NCBI GenBank assembly: GCA_030425145.1
Contig: JAUHVK010000008.1
Location: 94,933-158,932, forward strand
Length of the DNA stretch: 64,000 nt
Source: Alphaproteobacteria bacterium
GTDB lineage: Bacteria; Pseudomonadota; Alphaproteobacteria; Rhodobacterales; Rhodobacteraceae
Reading direction: 5' to 3'
Positions 34,144-42,958 of the stretch are shown here, piece by piece (position 1 is the first letter of the stretch; every line of letters begins with the position of its first letter). Made by a program: the position numbers and the translations under genes. Below the pieces are notes generated by a model. It did not search any database. It saw nothing but the letters and a program-made list of their open reading frames with translations, and had not been told where the DNA came from.

Positions 34144-34512
34144 ATGCAAATCGCCAGTTTCCGTCAGCGGCTGTTGTCGCGCGTGCCTTTGGCGGGCACC
34201 TTCCTGAAGACGCCCGCGTTGCAACTGATCGAAGTGCTGTCGCAGTCGGAGCTGGATTTTGTCTGCCTTGACGCGGAACACGCGCCGTTTGACCGCAGCG
34301 CTATCGACGCCTGTTGTGCAATGGGGCGGGCGCTGGACTTCCCGGTGCTGGTTCGGACCGGGGATGGATCGGCGCGTGAGATCCTTCAGGCGCAGGAATG
34401 GTCAGCTTACGGGATGAGTTGTTTTTTCATCTCGTCGGAACACGCGTGGATGCGCGCCGGTGCCACGGCCGAGGCGCGTGGCGTGCATGATATCGGCAAG
34501 ATCGAGCCTTAA
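34144..34512 (+). pseudogene. HpcH/HpaI aldolase remnant with internal deletion
   Basis: A 122-codon frame. Residues 14-80 (LAGTFLKTP, LDFVCLDAEHAPFDRS, ALDFPVLVRTGDGSAREILQA) match the N-terminal part of HpcH/HpaI class II aldolases. Residues 92-115 (SCFFISSEHAWMRAGATAEARGV) match the C-terminal part. The roughly 110 residues in between, which carry the second metal ligands and the substrate site, are absent; the junction is near residue 84. The frame is intact, so the deletion is probably in-frame or recent, but catalysis is unlikely. Confidence 0.72.
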
Positions 34513-34530
34513 CGCTTTCGCGCGTGATCC

Positions 34531-35472
34531 CTAGGCCTTGAAGCTAGAGAACAGCGAAATAGCAGAGCCGGTGACTTGGCGCCGGGTGTTTGGGCCTTCC
34601 ATCAGCACTTCGTGTTCTGCGCCATCGACCAAGAGCAGCTTGCCGCCTTTCCAGTTGGTCATACGATCCCGGATGGCCTTGGTTTCGACGATGCGCTCAT
34701 TGGAGCCGACGAAACAGAGGGCGGGCAGGGCCGGTGACGGCATTTCGGCCAGTGCGGTGCATTCTTCAAGTGCGGACATGAGCCAGTTGTAAGAGGGGCC
34801 GCCCAAGCCGAATTGCGGCTCGGCAAGCACTTGGTTGCGCATGTAGTCGAACATCTCGGGATCAGATGTCAGGAGATTGTTCTCAAACGGTTCGGTCGCA
34901 ATATAGCTCTTGATCGTCGTGCCGGGCGCCAGGCGATGCCCCTGTCCCAACGCGGTCGCCAGCCGGGGCAGCAACCACGCGACGGGGCGCAGGTAACCGG
35001 CCATCTTTATGCCCCACATCGGGCCGGAGAACATGGCGGCCGCCATGTCGCTGCCTTGCATGAGCGCGCGCAGGCCAATGCACCCGCCCATGGAATGCGC
35101 CACCATGTGCCAGGGTTTGGGGAGGTCAGCTTTGCGGGCGAAGGCACAGACCGCTGCCCAGTCTTTCTGGAAGTCGATGAATCGCTCGACATGGCCGACC
35201 ATCGGGTTTGCCCCAAGCCTGTCAGCCAAACCCTGGCCGCGCCAGTCAATCGTCAGTACGTCGAAACCGGCCTGCGCGAAATCCTGCGCCGTGCGGCCGT
35301 ATTTCTCGATGTATTCGGTGCGTCCGGGCAGGATGAACACCGTGCCCTTGCTGTCCGCCGCAGCCGCGTGCGCCACGCGGATACGCACCCCGTCAGAGGT
35401 GCGCAGCCAATATGCCTGAGTATCCGGACCTTCGGCCAGATCGTGGCGGTATGGCGCGGGTTCGGCCATCAA
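34531..35472 (-). CDS. Lysophospholipase-like alpha/beta hydrolase (PldB type)
   Basis: Serine hydrolase of 313 residues similar to PldB/monoglyceride lipases. Motifs are FILPGRTEYIEKYG, IDWRGQGLADR, the nucleophile in MVAHSMGGCIGLRAL, a late acid in FVGSNERIV, and the histidine in GAEHEVLMEG. The stop shares 4 bases with the start of the SCP2-like gene region (35469-35472), so the two genes overlap. It is downstream of the SCP2 gene in the same orientation and probably co-transcribed. Confidence 0.88.
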   Translation of the reverse strand: MMAEPAPYRHDLAEGPDTQAYWLRTSDGVRIRVAHAAAADSKGTVFILPGRTEYIEKYGRTAQDFAQAGFDVLTIDWRGQGLADRLGANPMVGHVERFIDFQKDWAAVCAFARKADLPKPWHMVAHSMGGCIGLRALMQGSDMAAAMFSGPMWGIKMAGYLRPVAWLLPRLATALGQGHRLAPGTTIKSYIATEPFENNLLTSDPEMFDYMRNQVLAEPQFGLGGPSYNWLMSALEECTALAEMPSPALPALCFVGSNERIVETKAIRDRMTNWKGGKLLLVDGAEHEVLMEGPNTRRQVTGSAISLFSSFKA

Positions 35473-35759
35473 GCGAGCGTGGCGGCCAGCTTCATTGCCA
35501 TACCCATGTCGCCGTCGATGGTCAGGCGGCCGGACATGAAGGCCGAGGTCGGATTGAGCGAGCCGTCGAAGATTTCCTGATAGGTGTCGGCATCGGCATT
35601 GAAGGTCACATCCGCATCCGTCGTACCTTCGCGCGCGCCGTCACCATCGACAACCATGCTGCCTTCGCCTTCGATATTGAACTGTGCGGTGCCTTCAATG
35701 CCGCCACCCGCCAGCTTTTCGTTCATGGCGGCAACGGCCTGTGTCACAACATCGCTCAT
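35469..35759 (-). CDS. SCP2 sterol-binding domain protein
   Basis: Stand-alone SCP-2 domain of 96 residues, a small lipid-binding fold. I choose ATG 35759, which follows AGGAGATGAGCGT; a longer start would include the ribosome site. The pattern FNIEGEGSMVVDGDGA, DADVTFNADADTYQEIFDG and SAFMSGRLTIDGDMGMAMKLA is diagnostic. Its overlap with the lysophospholipase-like gene suggests a shared lipid-related role. Confidence 0.9.
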   Translation of the reverse strand: MSDVVTQAVAAMNEKLAGGGIEGTAQFNIEGEGSMVVDGDGAREGTTDADVTFNADADTYQEIFDGSLNPTSAFMSGRLTIDGDMGMAMKLAATLA

Positions 35760-35849
35760 ACGCTCATCTCCTTGTGATCGCGTTCTGATCTGCGGGGCTG
35801 GCAATCTACTAGCCCCACGCTAAACTCAGAATTGGTTATGAGGTTCACA

Positions 35850-36404
35850 ATGCGCAAACACAAATCTGCCGTTGCGGCATTTCTTTTGTCCGTCTGTGTG
35901 ATGCTGGATCCGGTTGCAGCACAAGAAACCGCAACGCCCGATTTGTTGGACCAGTTGGCGCAGGCCGAAGATGAGCGTGCTGCGGACCGTCTGGAACGGC
36001 AAGTTCGGCAGGAATGGTCGAAATCAGGATCCGCCGCGATGGACCTGCTGCTCAAGCGCGGACAGGACGCGCTGGATGTCGACGATATCGACGCCGCTCT
36101 CGACCATCTGACCGCTTTGACCGACCATGCGCCGAACTTTGCCGAAGGCTGGCACACGTTGGCGCTGGCCTATTATCGCGCAGATCAGTTCGGTCCGGCG
36201 GCGGATGCGCTGGAGCGGACATTGGCTCTGAACCCGGTGCATTTCGGAGCATTGCGCGGGCTGGGCGCGATATTAGAACAGGTCGACAAACCCCATCTTG
36301 CGTATGACGCCTATTCGCGGGTACTCACCCTCAGGCCGCATGATTCCGAAGTGATCGACGCGTTGGAGCGGCTGGAGCGGCAGGTGAACGGGCAGACGCT
36401 CTGA
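35850..36404 (+). CDS. Exported TPR-repeat protein
   Basis: Protein of 184 residues with a signal peptide (MRKHKSAVAAFLLSVCVMLDPVAAQ) and about two to three TPR units from residue 60 onward (DALDVDDIDAALDHLTALTDHAP, AEGWHTLALAYYRADQFGPAADAL, and GALRGLGAILEQVDKPHLAYDAY). It probably acts in the periplasm as an adaptor; the partner is unknown. The start at 35850 has GAGG upstream; ATG 35838 is also possible. It precedes the helicase gene in the same orientation. Confidence 0.82.
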   Translation: MRKHKSAVAAFLLSVCVMLDPVAAQETATPDLLDQLAQAEDERAADRLERQVRQEWSKSGSAAMDLLLKRGQDALDVDDIDAALDHLTALTDHAPNFAEGWHTLALAYYRADQFGPAADALERTLALNPVHFGALRGLGAILEQVDKPHLAYDAYSRVLTLRPHDSEVIDALERLERQVNGQTL

Positions 36405-36441
36405 TCACGTGACGTCGAGCAGGACGGCAAAGGACGTCAAC

Positions 36442-39327
36442 ATGGCCGGACATGCGCGGGTTGCGGCCATTCTTGGCCCGACCAACACAGGCAAAACACA
36501 TTACGCCATTGAACGAATGCTGGGCTATCGCACCGGCATGATCGGCTTGCCACTGCGCCTTTTGGCACGCGAGGTCTATGACAAGATCGTCGCGGCGCGC
36601 GGGCCGTCCGTCGTGGCGTTGGTTACGGGCGAAGAGCGCATCGTGCCGCCGCGCGCGCAATATTGGGTGTGCACGGTCGAGGCGATGCCCGAAGGCATGG
36701 GCTGCGATTTTGTCGGAATCGACGAGATTCAGCTCTGTGCCGATCCCGAGCGGGGCCATGTCTTCACCGACCGCCTGTTGCGCATGCGCGGCTTGCAGGA
36801 AACGCTTTTCATGGGCTCGGACACGATGCGTGGTCCGATTGCGGCGCTGGTGCCCGGCGTCGAGTTCGTGCGCCGTGAGCGGATGAGTCAGCTGTCCTAC
36901 ACCGGATCGAAAAAGATCAGCCGCCTGCAGCCGCGCACAGCCATCGTCGGGTTCTCGGTAGAAAACGTCTACGCGATTGCCGAACTGCTGCGCCGTCAGA
37001 AGGGTGGGGCTGCCGTGGTGATGGGAGCACTGTCGCCCCGGACGCGGAATGCGCAGGTCGACCTTTATCAAAACGGTGAGGTCGATTTCCTTGTTGCCAC
37101 CGATGCTATCGGGATGGGGCTTAACCTCGACATCAACCATGTGGCGTTTTCCTCGCTGACCAAGTTCGACGGTCGGAGGATGCGGCCTTTGATGCCGAAT
37201 GAACTGGCGCAGATCGCGGGGCGTGCCGGTCGTGGCATGTCGCATGGCACGTTCGGTGTGACTGGTGAGGCAGGTCCGATTGCCGATGAGGTGGCCGAGG
37301 CGATCTGCAACCATCGCTTTACACCGCTCAAGAAGCTGAACTGGCGGAATGCCGACCTGCGGTTCGGCAGTGTCGATGCGTTGATCGCATCGCTTGAGGA
37401 AAGCCCGAAAGACGAATTGCTGGTGAAGGCACGCGAGGCGGACGATCTTCAAGCACTCAAGGCGCTAAGCGCTGTTGCCGAGGTGCGCGCGCGCGCCTCT
37501 GATCCGAAGTCCGTGCAGCTCTTGTGGGATGTTTGTCGAATCCCCGATTTTCGGGGCATTAGCCATGCGGAACATGCGGGCCTTTTGGAAGTAATCTACG
37601 GACACTTGCATCAGCGCGGCGCAATCCCTGATGACTTTCTCGGACGTCAGGTCAATCGGATCGATCGGACCGATGGCGACATTGACACGCTGTCAAAACG
37701 ATTGGCGTATATCCGCACATGGACCTATGTCGCGCAGCGGAAAGCATGGGTTCATGACGAAAGCCATTGGCGCGACCTGACGCGCGCTGTAGAAGACCGA
37801 CTGTCGGACGCGCTGCACGAGCGCCTGACCCAAAGATTTGTTGACCGGCGCACATCCGTGCTTTTGCGGCGGTTGAAACAGAAGGAGGCCCTCTTGGCCG
37901 AAGTGAATGACAAAGGTGAAGTCACCGTCGAAGGCGAATTCGTTGGCAGGCTTGAGGGGTTCCGGTTCCGCCAGGACAAGGATGCAACCGGACAGGAAGC
38001 CAAGACGCTGAAGACCGCGTCGATGCAGGCGCTTGCGCCGCATTTCCACTTGCGCGCGGATCGGTTCTACAACGCGCCCGACACCGAGATGGATTTCACC
38101 GAGCAGGGTGGTCTCATGTGGGGCGATCAGGCGGTGGGCAAGCTGACCGCCGGCGACGATCCTCTGAAGCCGCGCGTGGTGGCATTCGTCGATGAAGAAG
38201 CCGGGCCCGATGTCGCGGGCAAGGTACAGCGTCGTTTGCAGCATTTCATCGACCGCAAGATTTCCGCGCTGTTTGAGCCGCTGATCAACCTTCAGAAAGA
38301 CGAAACCCTGAACGGTCTTGCGCGGGGCGTTGCCTTCCGCATGGTAGAGGCGATGGGCATCCTGACGCGCGCCGATGTTGCTGATGATGTCAAGGCGCTG
38401 GATCAGGACGCGCGTGGATTGCTGCGCAAGCACGGCATCCGCTTTGGTCAGTTCACGATCTTCATGCCGCTTCTGCTCAAGCCCGCGCCGACGCGGTTGC
38501 GTTTGGTATTGTGGAGCCTGTCGAAGAACCTTGATGTGTTCCCTGAAGCGCCGCCTCCGGGGTTGGTGACGGTGCCGAACACACACGGCACGCCGGCAGA
38601 GCACCACACAGTGTCAGGCTACCGCGCGGCTGGCGAACGGGCGATCCGTATCGACATGCTGGAACGTCTGGCAGACCTTCTTCGTGCGCAGGACAGCCGC
38701 GGTGGGTTCGAGGCGAACCCCGACATGCTGTCGATCACCGGTTTGACGCTTGAGCAGTTCGCCGACCTGATGGGTGGTCTGGGCTACAAGGCTGAAAAAG
38801 GCGAACGCGAGAAGGTCCGCGCCGTTGATGCGGTTGTGCCTGAGGCGAATGCTGCGGCTGCCGCAGAGCAGGATGCAGCGACCGATGGCGCAGTGCCAGT
38901 CGAAGATACGCCTGTGATGGACGCAGCGCAGGAGGGTGCACCGGGTGAAACGGCTGCACCTGCTGATGTGCCCGGCGACGCGACCCCCGAGACCGCGGTT
39001 CCGACCAATTCGGAAACCGAGATTGATCCCGGTGCAGCACCCGATGCCGCCTTGGCGGGGCCAGAGACCGAGGTGTTCTACACTTTCACATGGCGCGGCA
39101 ATCGGATCGAGCGGCAACCGCGTCGGGATGGTGGCAACAGGGGACGCCGCGACGGTGGCAAGCCGCAGGGCGACCGTCCGCGTGGCAAGGGCAAGCCGAA
39201 GGGTAAAGGCCAGCCGCGGGATAATGCTGCCAAGACCTTCCAGGCGCGTCCGCCCAAGAAGGAAAAGCAGATCGACCCGGACAACCCCTTTGCTGCGGCC
39301 CTGATGGGGCTGAAGTCCAAGGACTGA
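36442..39327 (+). CDS. SUV3-like DEAD/DEAH-type RNA helicase
   Basis: Superfamily 2 helicase of 961 residues, related to mitochondrial SUV3. Walker A is GPTNTGKT (residues 12-19), the Walker B-like box is DEIQ in VGIDEIQLCADP, and motif VI is QIAGRAGRG. The helicase core covers about residues 1-310. A long middle region follows, then an acidic, Ala/Pro-rich linker and a basic Arg/Gly/Lys tail (about 880-940) that likely binds RNA. I start at ATG 36442 after AAGGA; a GTG at 36409 would add 11 residues. It is followed 1 base later by an S4 RNA-binding gene. Confidence 0.9.
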   Translation: MAGHARVAAILGPTNTGKTHYAIERMLGYRTGMIGLPLRLLAREVYDKIVAARGPSVVALVTGEERIVPPRAQYWVCTVEAMPEGMGCDFVGIDEIQLCADPERGHVFTDRLLRMRGLQETLFMGSDTMRGPIAALVPGVEFVRRERMSQLSYTGSKKISRLQPRTAIVGFSVENVYAIAELLRRQKGGAAVVMGALSPRTRNAQVDLYQNGEVDFLVATDAIGMGLNLDINHVAFSSLTKFDGRRMRPLMPNELAQIAGRAGRGMSHGTFGVTGEAGPIADEVAEAICNHRFTPLKKLNWRNADLRFGSVDALIASLEESPKDELLVKAREADDLQALKALSAVAEVRARASDPKSVQLLWDVCRIPDFRGISHAEHAGLLEVIYGHLHQRGAIPDDFLGRQVNRIDRTDGDIDTLSKRLAYIRTWTYVAQRKAWVHDESHWRDLTRAVEDRLSDALHERLTQRFVDRRTSVLLRRLKQKEALLAEVNDKGEVTVEGEFVGRLEGFRFRQDKDATGQEAKTLKTASMQALAPHFHLRADRFYNAPDTEMDFTEQGGLMWGDQAVGKLTAGDDPLKPRVVAFVDEEAGPDVAGKVQRRLQHFIDRKISALFEPLINLQKDETLNGLARGVAFRMVEAMGILTRADVADDVKALDQDARGLLRKHGIRFGQFTIFMPLLLKPAPTRLRLVLWSLSKNLDVFPEAPPPGLVTVPNTHGTPAEHHTVSGYRAAGERAIRIDMLERLADLLRAQDSRGGFEANPDMLSITGLTLEQFADLMGGLGYKAEKGEREKVRAVDAVVPEANAAAAAEQDAATDGAVPVEDTPVMDAAQEGAPGETAAPADVPGDATPETAVPTNSETEIDPGAAPDAALAGPETEVFYTFTWRGNRIERQPRRDGGNRGRRDGGKPQGDRPRGKGKPKGKGQPRDNAAKTFQARPPKKEKQIDPDNPFAAALMGLKSKD

Positions 39328-39328
39328 A

Positions 39329-39712
39329 TTGACCGAGCCGGCCCAGAAACTTCGGATCGACAAATGGTTGTGGCATGCGCGTTTTTTCAAAACGCGCAGC
39401 CTCGCCGCCAAGGTCGTGTCCGGTGGCAAGTTGCGGGTGAACGGGCAGCCGATTTCCAAACCGGCCTATTCGGTTTCCGCGCTGGATGTCCTGACGTTTC
39501 CGCAGGCCGATGACGTTCGGGTCATTAAGGTGTTGGCGATGGGGGAGCGGCGGGGGCCGGCACCGGAGGCGCGCTTGCTTTACGAAGATCTGGACCCGCC
39601 GAAACCGCGTGATCCGATTACCGAACAAGTCCCGCGTTTTGATGGAAAAGGTCGCCCGACGAAAAAAGATCGTCGCGCCCTGCAACAAACCCGGGCAGAC
39701 CTTCTTGAATGA
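39329..39712 (+). CDS. S4-domain RNA-binding protein (HslR/Hsp15-like)
   Basis: Protein of 127 residues with an S4 domain at the N-terminus (KLRIDKWLWHARFFKTRSLAAKVVSGGKLRVNGQPISKPA) and a basic C-terminus. E. coli Hsp15 binds stalled 50S subunits with peptidyl-tRNA; the same role here is inferred. It starts at TTG 39329, directly after the helicase stop, so translation is coupled to an RNA helicase. Confidence 0.88.
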   Translation: MTEPAQKLRIDKWLWHARFFKTRSLAAKVVSGGKLRVNGQPISKPAYSVSALDVLTFPQADDVRVIKVLAMGERRGPAPEARLLYEDLDPPKPRDPITEQVPRFDGKGRPTKKDRRALQQTRADLLE

Positions 39713-39761
39713 TTTTTCCTAGTGCCTTAGCTAGCGTGCGAACGATCGATGGACCGAGTGC

Positions 39762-40100
39762 ATGACCTATATTGTCAACGACGCCTGCATTGCCTGCAAA
39801 TACACCGATTGCGTTGAAGTATGTCCGGTGGACTGCTTTTATGAAGGTGAGAACATGCTGGTGATCCACCCCGACGAGTGCATCGATTGCGGTGTGTGTG
39901 AACCGGAATGCCCTGCAGATGCAATCCGTCCTGACACGGAACCGGACATGGAAAAGTGGGTTGAGTTTAACCGCAAATACTCCGAACTTTGGCCGGTGAT
40001 CATCACCAAGAAAGACCCGTTGCCCGAAGCAGAAGAGCGGGATGGCGAAAGCGGGAAACTTGAAAAGTACTTTTCCGAGGCGCCCGGCGAAGGCGGGTGA
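39762..40100 (+). CDS. fdxA: Seven-iron ferredoxin FdxA
   Basis: Small electron carrier of 112 residues with one [3Fe-4S] and one [4Fe-4S] cluster. The cysteine pattern is [17 protein letters not shown] and [12 protein letters not shown], in the spacing of the FdxA family, with the long C-terminal extension ([16 protein letters not shown]). It lies in a helicase - S4 - fdxA - carD order that I recall as common in Rhodobacterales. Confidence 0.94.
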   Translation: MTYIVNDACIACKYTDCVEVCPVDCFYEGENMLVIHPDECIDCGVCEPECPADAIRPDTEPDMEKWVEFNRKYSELWPVIITKKDPLPEAEERDGESGKLEKYFSEAPGEGG

Positions 40101-40208
40101 TGATTCGCAATTTGCGGGTAGATTTATTTAAGGATTGCTCTTAATTTTCTGTAATTAAATGGATTTTACGCCAATTGGGCGCCACTACCGTGTGGTCCAA
40201 TTTTATGT

Positions 40209-40337
40209 TATACTGCGCCTACAATTTATACCTGTGGGACATACGCTCCGATTGGGCGTAGGGCAAATGAGCTGAATTAAGCTTGTCTGATATACGGAAT
40301 GGAACGATCGGAAGTGCTGCTTCCGTTCGGTCTTTTT
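40209..40337 (+). ncRNA. Possible small RNA in the fdxA-carD gap
   Basis: The 275-base gap is AT-rich. TATACT at 40209-40214 could be a -10 element. A hairpin, CGGAAG-TGCTG-CTTCCG, at 40309-40325 followed by GGTC and TTTTT ending at 40337 has the form of an intrinsic terminator, 38 bases before the carD start. Together they could bound a transcript of about 115 bases, or the hairpin may simply end fdxA transcription or attenuate carD. There is no clear -35 element and no family was recognised. Confidence 0.3.
40309..40337 (+). terminator. Intrinsic terminator-like hairpin before carD
   Basis: Six-base-pair stem CGGAAG/CTTCCG with a 5-base loop, followed after 7 bases by TTTTT. It lies in the leader region of carD. 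Confidence 0.5.
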
Positions 40338-40375
40338 GTCTGTGTCGCATGGGCGAACGCCAAGAAAGGTGCTGA

Positions 40376-40894
40376 ATGACCAAAGCTAAAAAATCCGAAT
40401 TCCGTCCGAATGACTATGTTGTTTACCCGGCGCATGGCGTTGGCCAGATCGTGTCGATCGAAGAGCAGGAGATCGCCGGCATTACGCTCGAGCTGTTCGT
40501 GATCTCGTTCGAGAAAGACAAGATGACCCTGCGTGTGCCAACGCACAAAGCATCGGAAATCGGAATGCGGTCCCTGAGTTCTCCTGACGTGGTGAACCAG
40601 GCGATGAAGACATTGAAAGGCAAGGCCAAGGTCAAGCGGGCGATGTGGTCGCGCCGCGCCCAGGAATACGAACAGAAGATCAATTCCGGCGACCTGATCG
40701 CGATTGCCGAAGTGGTGCGTGACCTGCATCGCGCCGACGACCAGCGTGAGCAGAGCTATTCCGAGCGTCAGCTTTACGAAGCCGCGCTTGAGCGTCTGAC
40801 CCGCGAAGTGGCGGCGACCTCGGGTGGGGATGAATTGGCTGCGGCCAAGCAAGTGGGCGATGTGCTCATGTCACGGGCTCCGGCAGCAGCCTGA
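40376..40894 (+). CDS. carD: CarD-family transcription regulator
   Basis: RNA polymerase-binding activator of 172 residues that stabilises open complexes at many promoters, as shown for Rhodobacter sphaeroides and mycobacterial CarD. The N-terminal RNAP-interaction domain shows NDYVVYPAHGVGQIVSIEEQEI and LELFVISFEKDKMTLRVP. The C-terminal helical DNA-binding domain includes RRAQEYEQKINSGDLIAIAEVVRDLHR and SERQLYEAALERLTRE. AGAAAGG precedes the ATG. A strong terminator follows. Confidence 0.93.
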   Translation: MTKAKKSEFRPNDYVVYPAHGVGQIVSIEEQEIAGITLELFVISFEKDKMTLRVPTHKASEIGMRSLSSPDVVNQAMKTLKGKAKVKRAMWSRRAQEYEQKINSGDLIAIAEVVRDLHRADDQREQSYSERQLYEAALERLTREVAATSGGDELAAAKQVGDVLMSRAPAAA

Positions 40895-40913
40895 TCCGCA
40901 CCTTATGACTTTG

Positions 40914-40943
40914 AAAGCGGTCCCGATTGGGGCCGCTTTTTTT
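40914..40943. terminator. Bidirectional terminator between carD and the Kef gene
   Basis: AAAGCGGTCCC-GATT-GGGGCCGCTTT forms an 11-base-pair hairpin (one G-T pair) followed by a T run on the plus strand and preceded by As for the minus strand. It lies between the convergent genes and reaches the Kef stop codon. Confidence 0.85.
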
Positions 40944-42822
40944 ACGCGGCGTCGTTGTTGGCGGCTTCTAGCGCGCTGAGCAATGAGGCTTCGAGCTCCT
41001 TCTCCAACTCTTTTGCGCGGGCGATATAGGGCTCGTTCTGCCCCGAGGGGATGTTCGGATCCCAAAGCTCTGCAAGCTCGCGCACCGTGTAGCGGTCGTG
41101 CTGATAAAAGAGCTTTTCCGCTTCCGATGCTTCGTATTCTGACAATCCAATGTTCTCGAGCACATAGCGCCCGGCGCGGAGCGAGCTGTCAAAAAGCTCG
41201 CGTACGATGTCATTGGCCCCCGCTTGATAGAGCCGATATGTGTGGGTGCGGTCGCGTGAACGGGCGACGATGTGGATGTCGGGCCTCATACGGCGGGCAT
41301 AGGTCACCAAGCGTTCAGCGGCGATCGGATCATCCAACGCCACCATCAGTACCTTTGCGCTGTCGATCCCGGCGGCGTGCAGCAGATCTGGGCGCAGGGG
41401 GTCGCCGAAAAAGCCCTGATAGCCGAATTTGCGCATCAGCTGGATGGTTTGCAGATTGTTGTCGATCACAACCGTCTTTGCCCCAACCGACTGCACCAGA
41501 CGATTGACGATCTGTCCAAACCGACCGATGCCCGCAATGATCACCGTGCCTCGTTCGTCGATCTCGTCATGGGCGGGGTCGCCATCGGCGTCTTTCATGC
41601 GTTTCGACAGGTGTTCAAAGAGGATGAATGCGAGCGGTGTGATCAGCATCGACAAGGCGATGATCAGCAAAAGCCGGTCGGCGACGAAGCTCGGCAGGAT
41701 GGATTGCTGCAGCGAGAAGGAAATCAGCACAAAACCGAATTCCCCGGCCTGTGCCAGTCCGAGGGTGAACAGCCATTGATCGCGCCCGCGCAGTTTGAAG
41801 GCCCGACCCAGGCCGTAAAGGATCACACCTTTCAAAAACATGATCCCCAATGCGAGGCCAAGGATGGAGATCGGTTCCGAGAACAAGAGTCCAAAGTCGA
41901 TTCCCGCGCCGACGGTGATGAAGAAGAGGCCCAGCAACATGCCTTTGAATGGTTGGATGTCGGATTCCAATTCGTGCCGGAACTCGCTGTTGGCAAGAAC
42001 CACACCCGCGAGGAATGTACCAAGGGCAGGGGACAGGCCGACCGCAGTCATCAGGAAAGCGATACCGATGACGATGAGCAGCGCCAGAGCCGTGTACATC
42101 TCTCGCAGATGAGCGGCATGGATGAAGCGGAAGATTGGCCGCGCGCCGTAGATGCCGCCCAGAATGATCAGCGCAACTGCGCCGAGCGTGACAAGGGTCA
42201 CACCCCACCCGGGCAGCCCTTCAATCAGTGACATCGTGTGGCCATGCGCGTCCTCGGCCTGCTCAAGCGCAACCCGCGAGATGGAGCCATCCGGGTTCAG
42301 CGATGGTCCTGTTGGCACGGCAAGCAGCGGCAGGATAATCAGCATCGGGATGACTGCGATGTCCTGAGTGAGCAGAACAGAAAAGGTCGATCGCCCCCCG
42401 CTGGTCTGCATGAGGCCTTTCTCGCTCAGGGTTTGAAGGACGATGGCGGTCGAGGACAGGGCGAAGATCATGCCTATGGCGAGCGCGGTCTGCCAGACAA
42501 ATCCGAAATAGATCGCGCCGCTCATCACAGCGATCATCGTGATTATGACCTGCAAGCCGCCCAGACCGATCAGCCTGTGCCGCATGTCCCAGAGTGCGCG
42601 GGGTTCGAGTTCGAGGCCGATCAGAAACAGCATCATTACGACGCCGAATTCCGCGAAATGCTGCAGATCGGTTGTGTCGGCCACCAGGCCAAGACCTGGA
42701 CCAATGGCGACGCCCGCCAGAAGATATCCAAGAACTGAACCAAGACCTAACCGAGCCGCAATCGGCACAGCGATCACGGCTGCCAACAGGAAGACCGACG
42801 CCAGGAAAAGAAACTCACCCAT
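40942..42822 (-). CDS. Kef-type monovalent cation:proton antiporter (CPA2)
   Basis: Inner-membrane antiporter of 626 residues with about 12 membrane segments in residues 1-390 (starting FLFLASVFLLAAVIAVPIA) and a cytosolic RCK/TrkA-N domain near residues 415-535 (GTVIIAGIGRFGQIVNRLV). It exchanges K+ (or Na+) for H+, and the RCK domain would gate it by nucleotide or thiol signals, as in KefB/KefC; glutathione regulation is not shown. An in-frame TGA lies directly before ATG 42822, so no longer start is possible. A conserved-looking hairpin covers the ribosome site region. Confidence 0.9.
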   Translation of the reverse strand: MGEFLFLASVFLLAAVIAVPIAARLGLGSVLGYLLAGVAIGPGLGLVADTTDLQHFAEFGVVMMLFLIGLELEPRALWDMRHRLIGLGGLQVIITMIAVMSGAIYFGFVWQTALAIGMIFALSSTAIVLQTLSEKGLMQTSGGRSTFSVLLTQDIAVIPMLIILPLLAVPTGPSLNPDGSISRVALEQAEDAHGHTMSLIEGLPGWGVTLVTLGAVALIILGGIYGARPIFRFIHAAHLREMYTALALLIVIGIAFLMTAVGLSPALGTFLAGVVLANSEFRHELESDIQPFKGMLLGLFFITVGAGIDFGLLFSEPISILGLALGIMFLKGVILYGLGRAFKLRGRDQWLFTLGLAQAGEFGFVLISFSLQQSILPSFVADRLLLIIALSMLITPLAFILFEHLSKRMKDADGDPAHDEIDERGTVIIAGIGRFGQIVNRLVQSVGAKTVVIDNNLQTIQLMRKFGYQGFFGDPLRPDLLHAAGIDSAKVLMVALDDPIAAERLVTYARRMRPDIHIVARSRDRTHTYRLYQAGANDIVRELFDSSLRAGRYVLENIGLSEYEASEAEKLFYQHDRYTVRELAELWDPNIPSGQNEPYIARAKELEKELEASLLSALEAANNDAA

Positions 42823-42829
42823 TCATTTT

Positions 42830-42879
42830 TTGCCTTTCCAACTGGCTCAAGAATGCCGGTTTTTGAATGGGAAAGGCAA
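42830..42879 (-). promoter_or_regulatory. Structured 5' leader that pairs with the Kef ribosome-binding site
   Basis: TTGCCTTTCC (42830-42839 on the plus strand) pairs perfectly over 10 bases with GGAAAGGCAA (42870-42879). Inside, AACTGGC and GCCGGTT pair with one G-U. In the Kef mRNA (minus strand) the 3' arm is GGAAAGGCAA, which holds the purine-rich ribosome site just before ATG 42822. The hairpin could shut off translation until melted or bound. No U run follows in the minus direction, so it is not a typical terminator. Confidence 0.5.
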
Positions 42880-42958
42880 CCTAGCTGTTCAAAGGATACT
42901 GGGATTTTCGGCATCGGGATGCCAAGCAGCTAAACCCTGGGCAACAGGTGGGCGCGGA

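Noticed and set aside
40914..40943. Considered as part of a small RNA
   Set aside because: It is well explained as the shared terminator of carD and the Kef gene.
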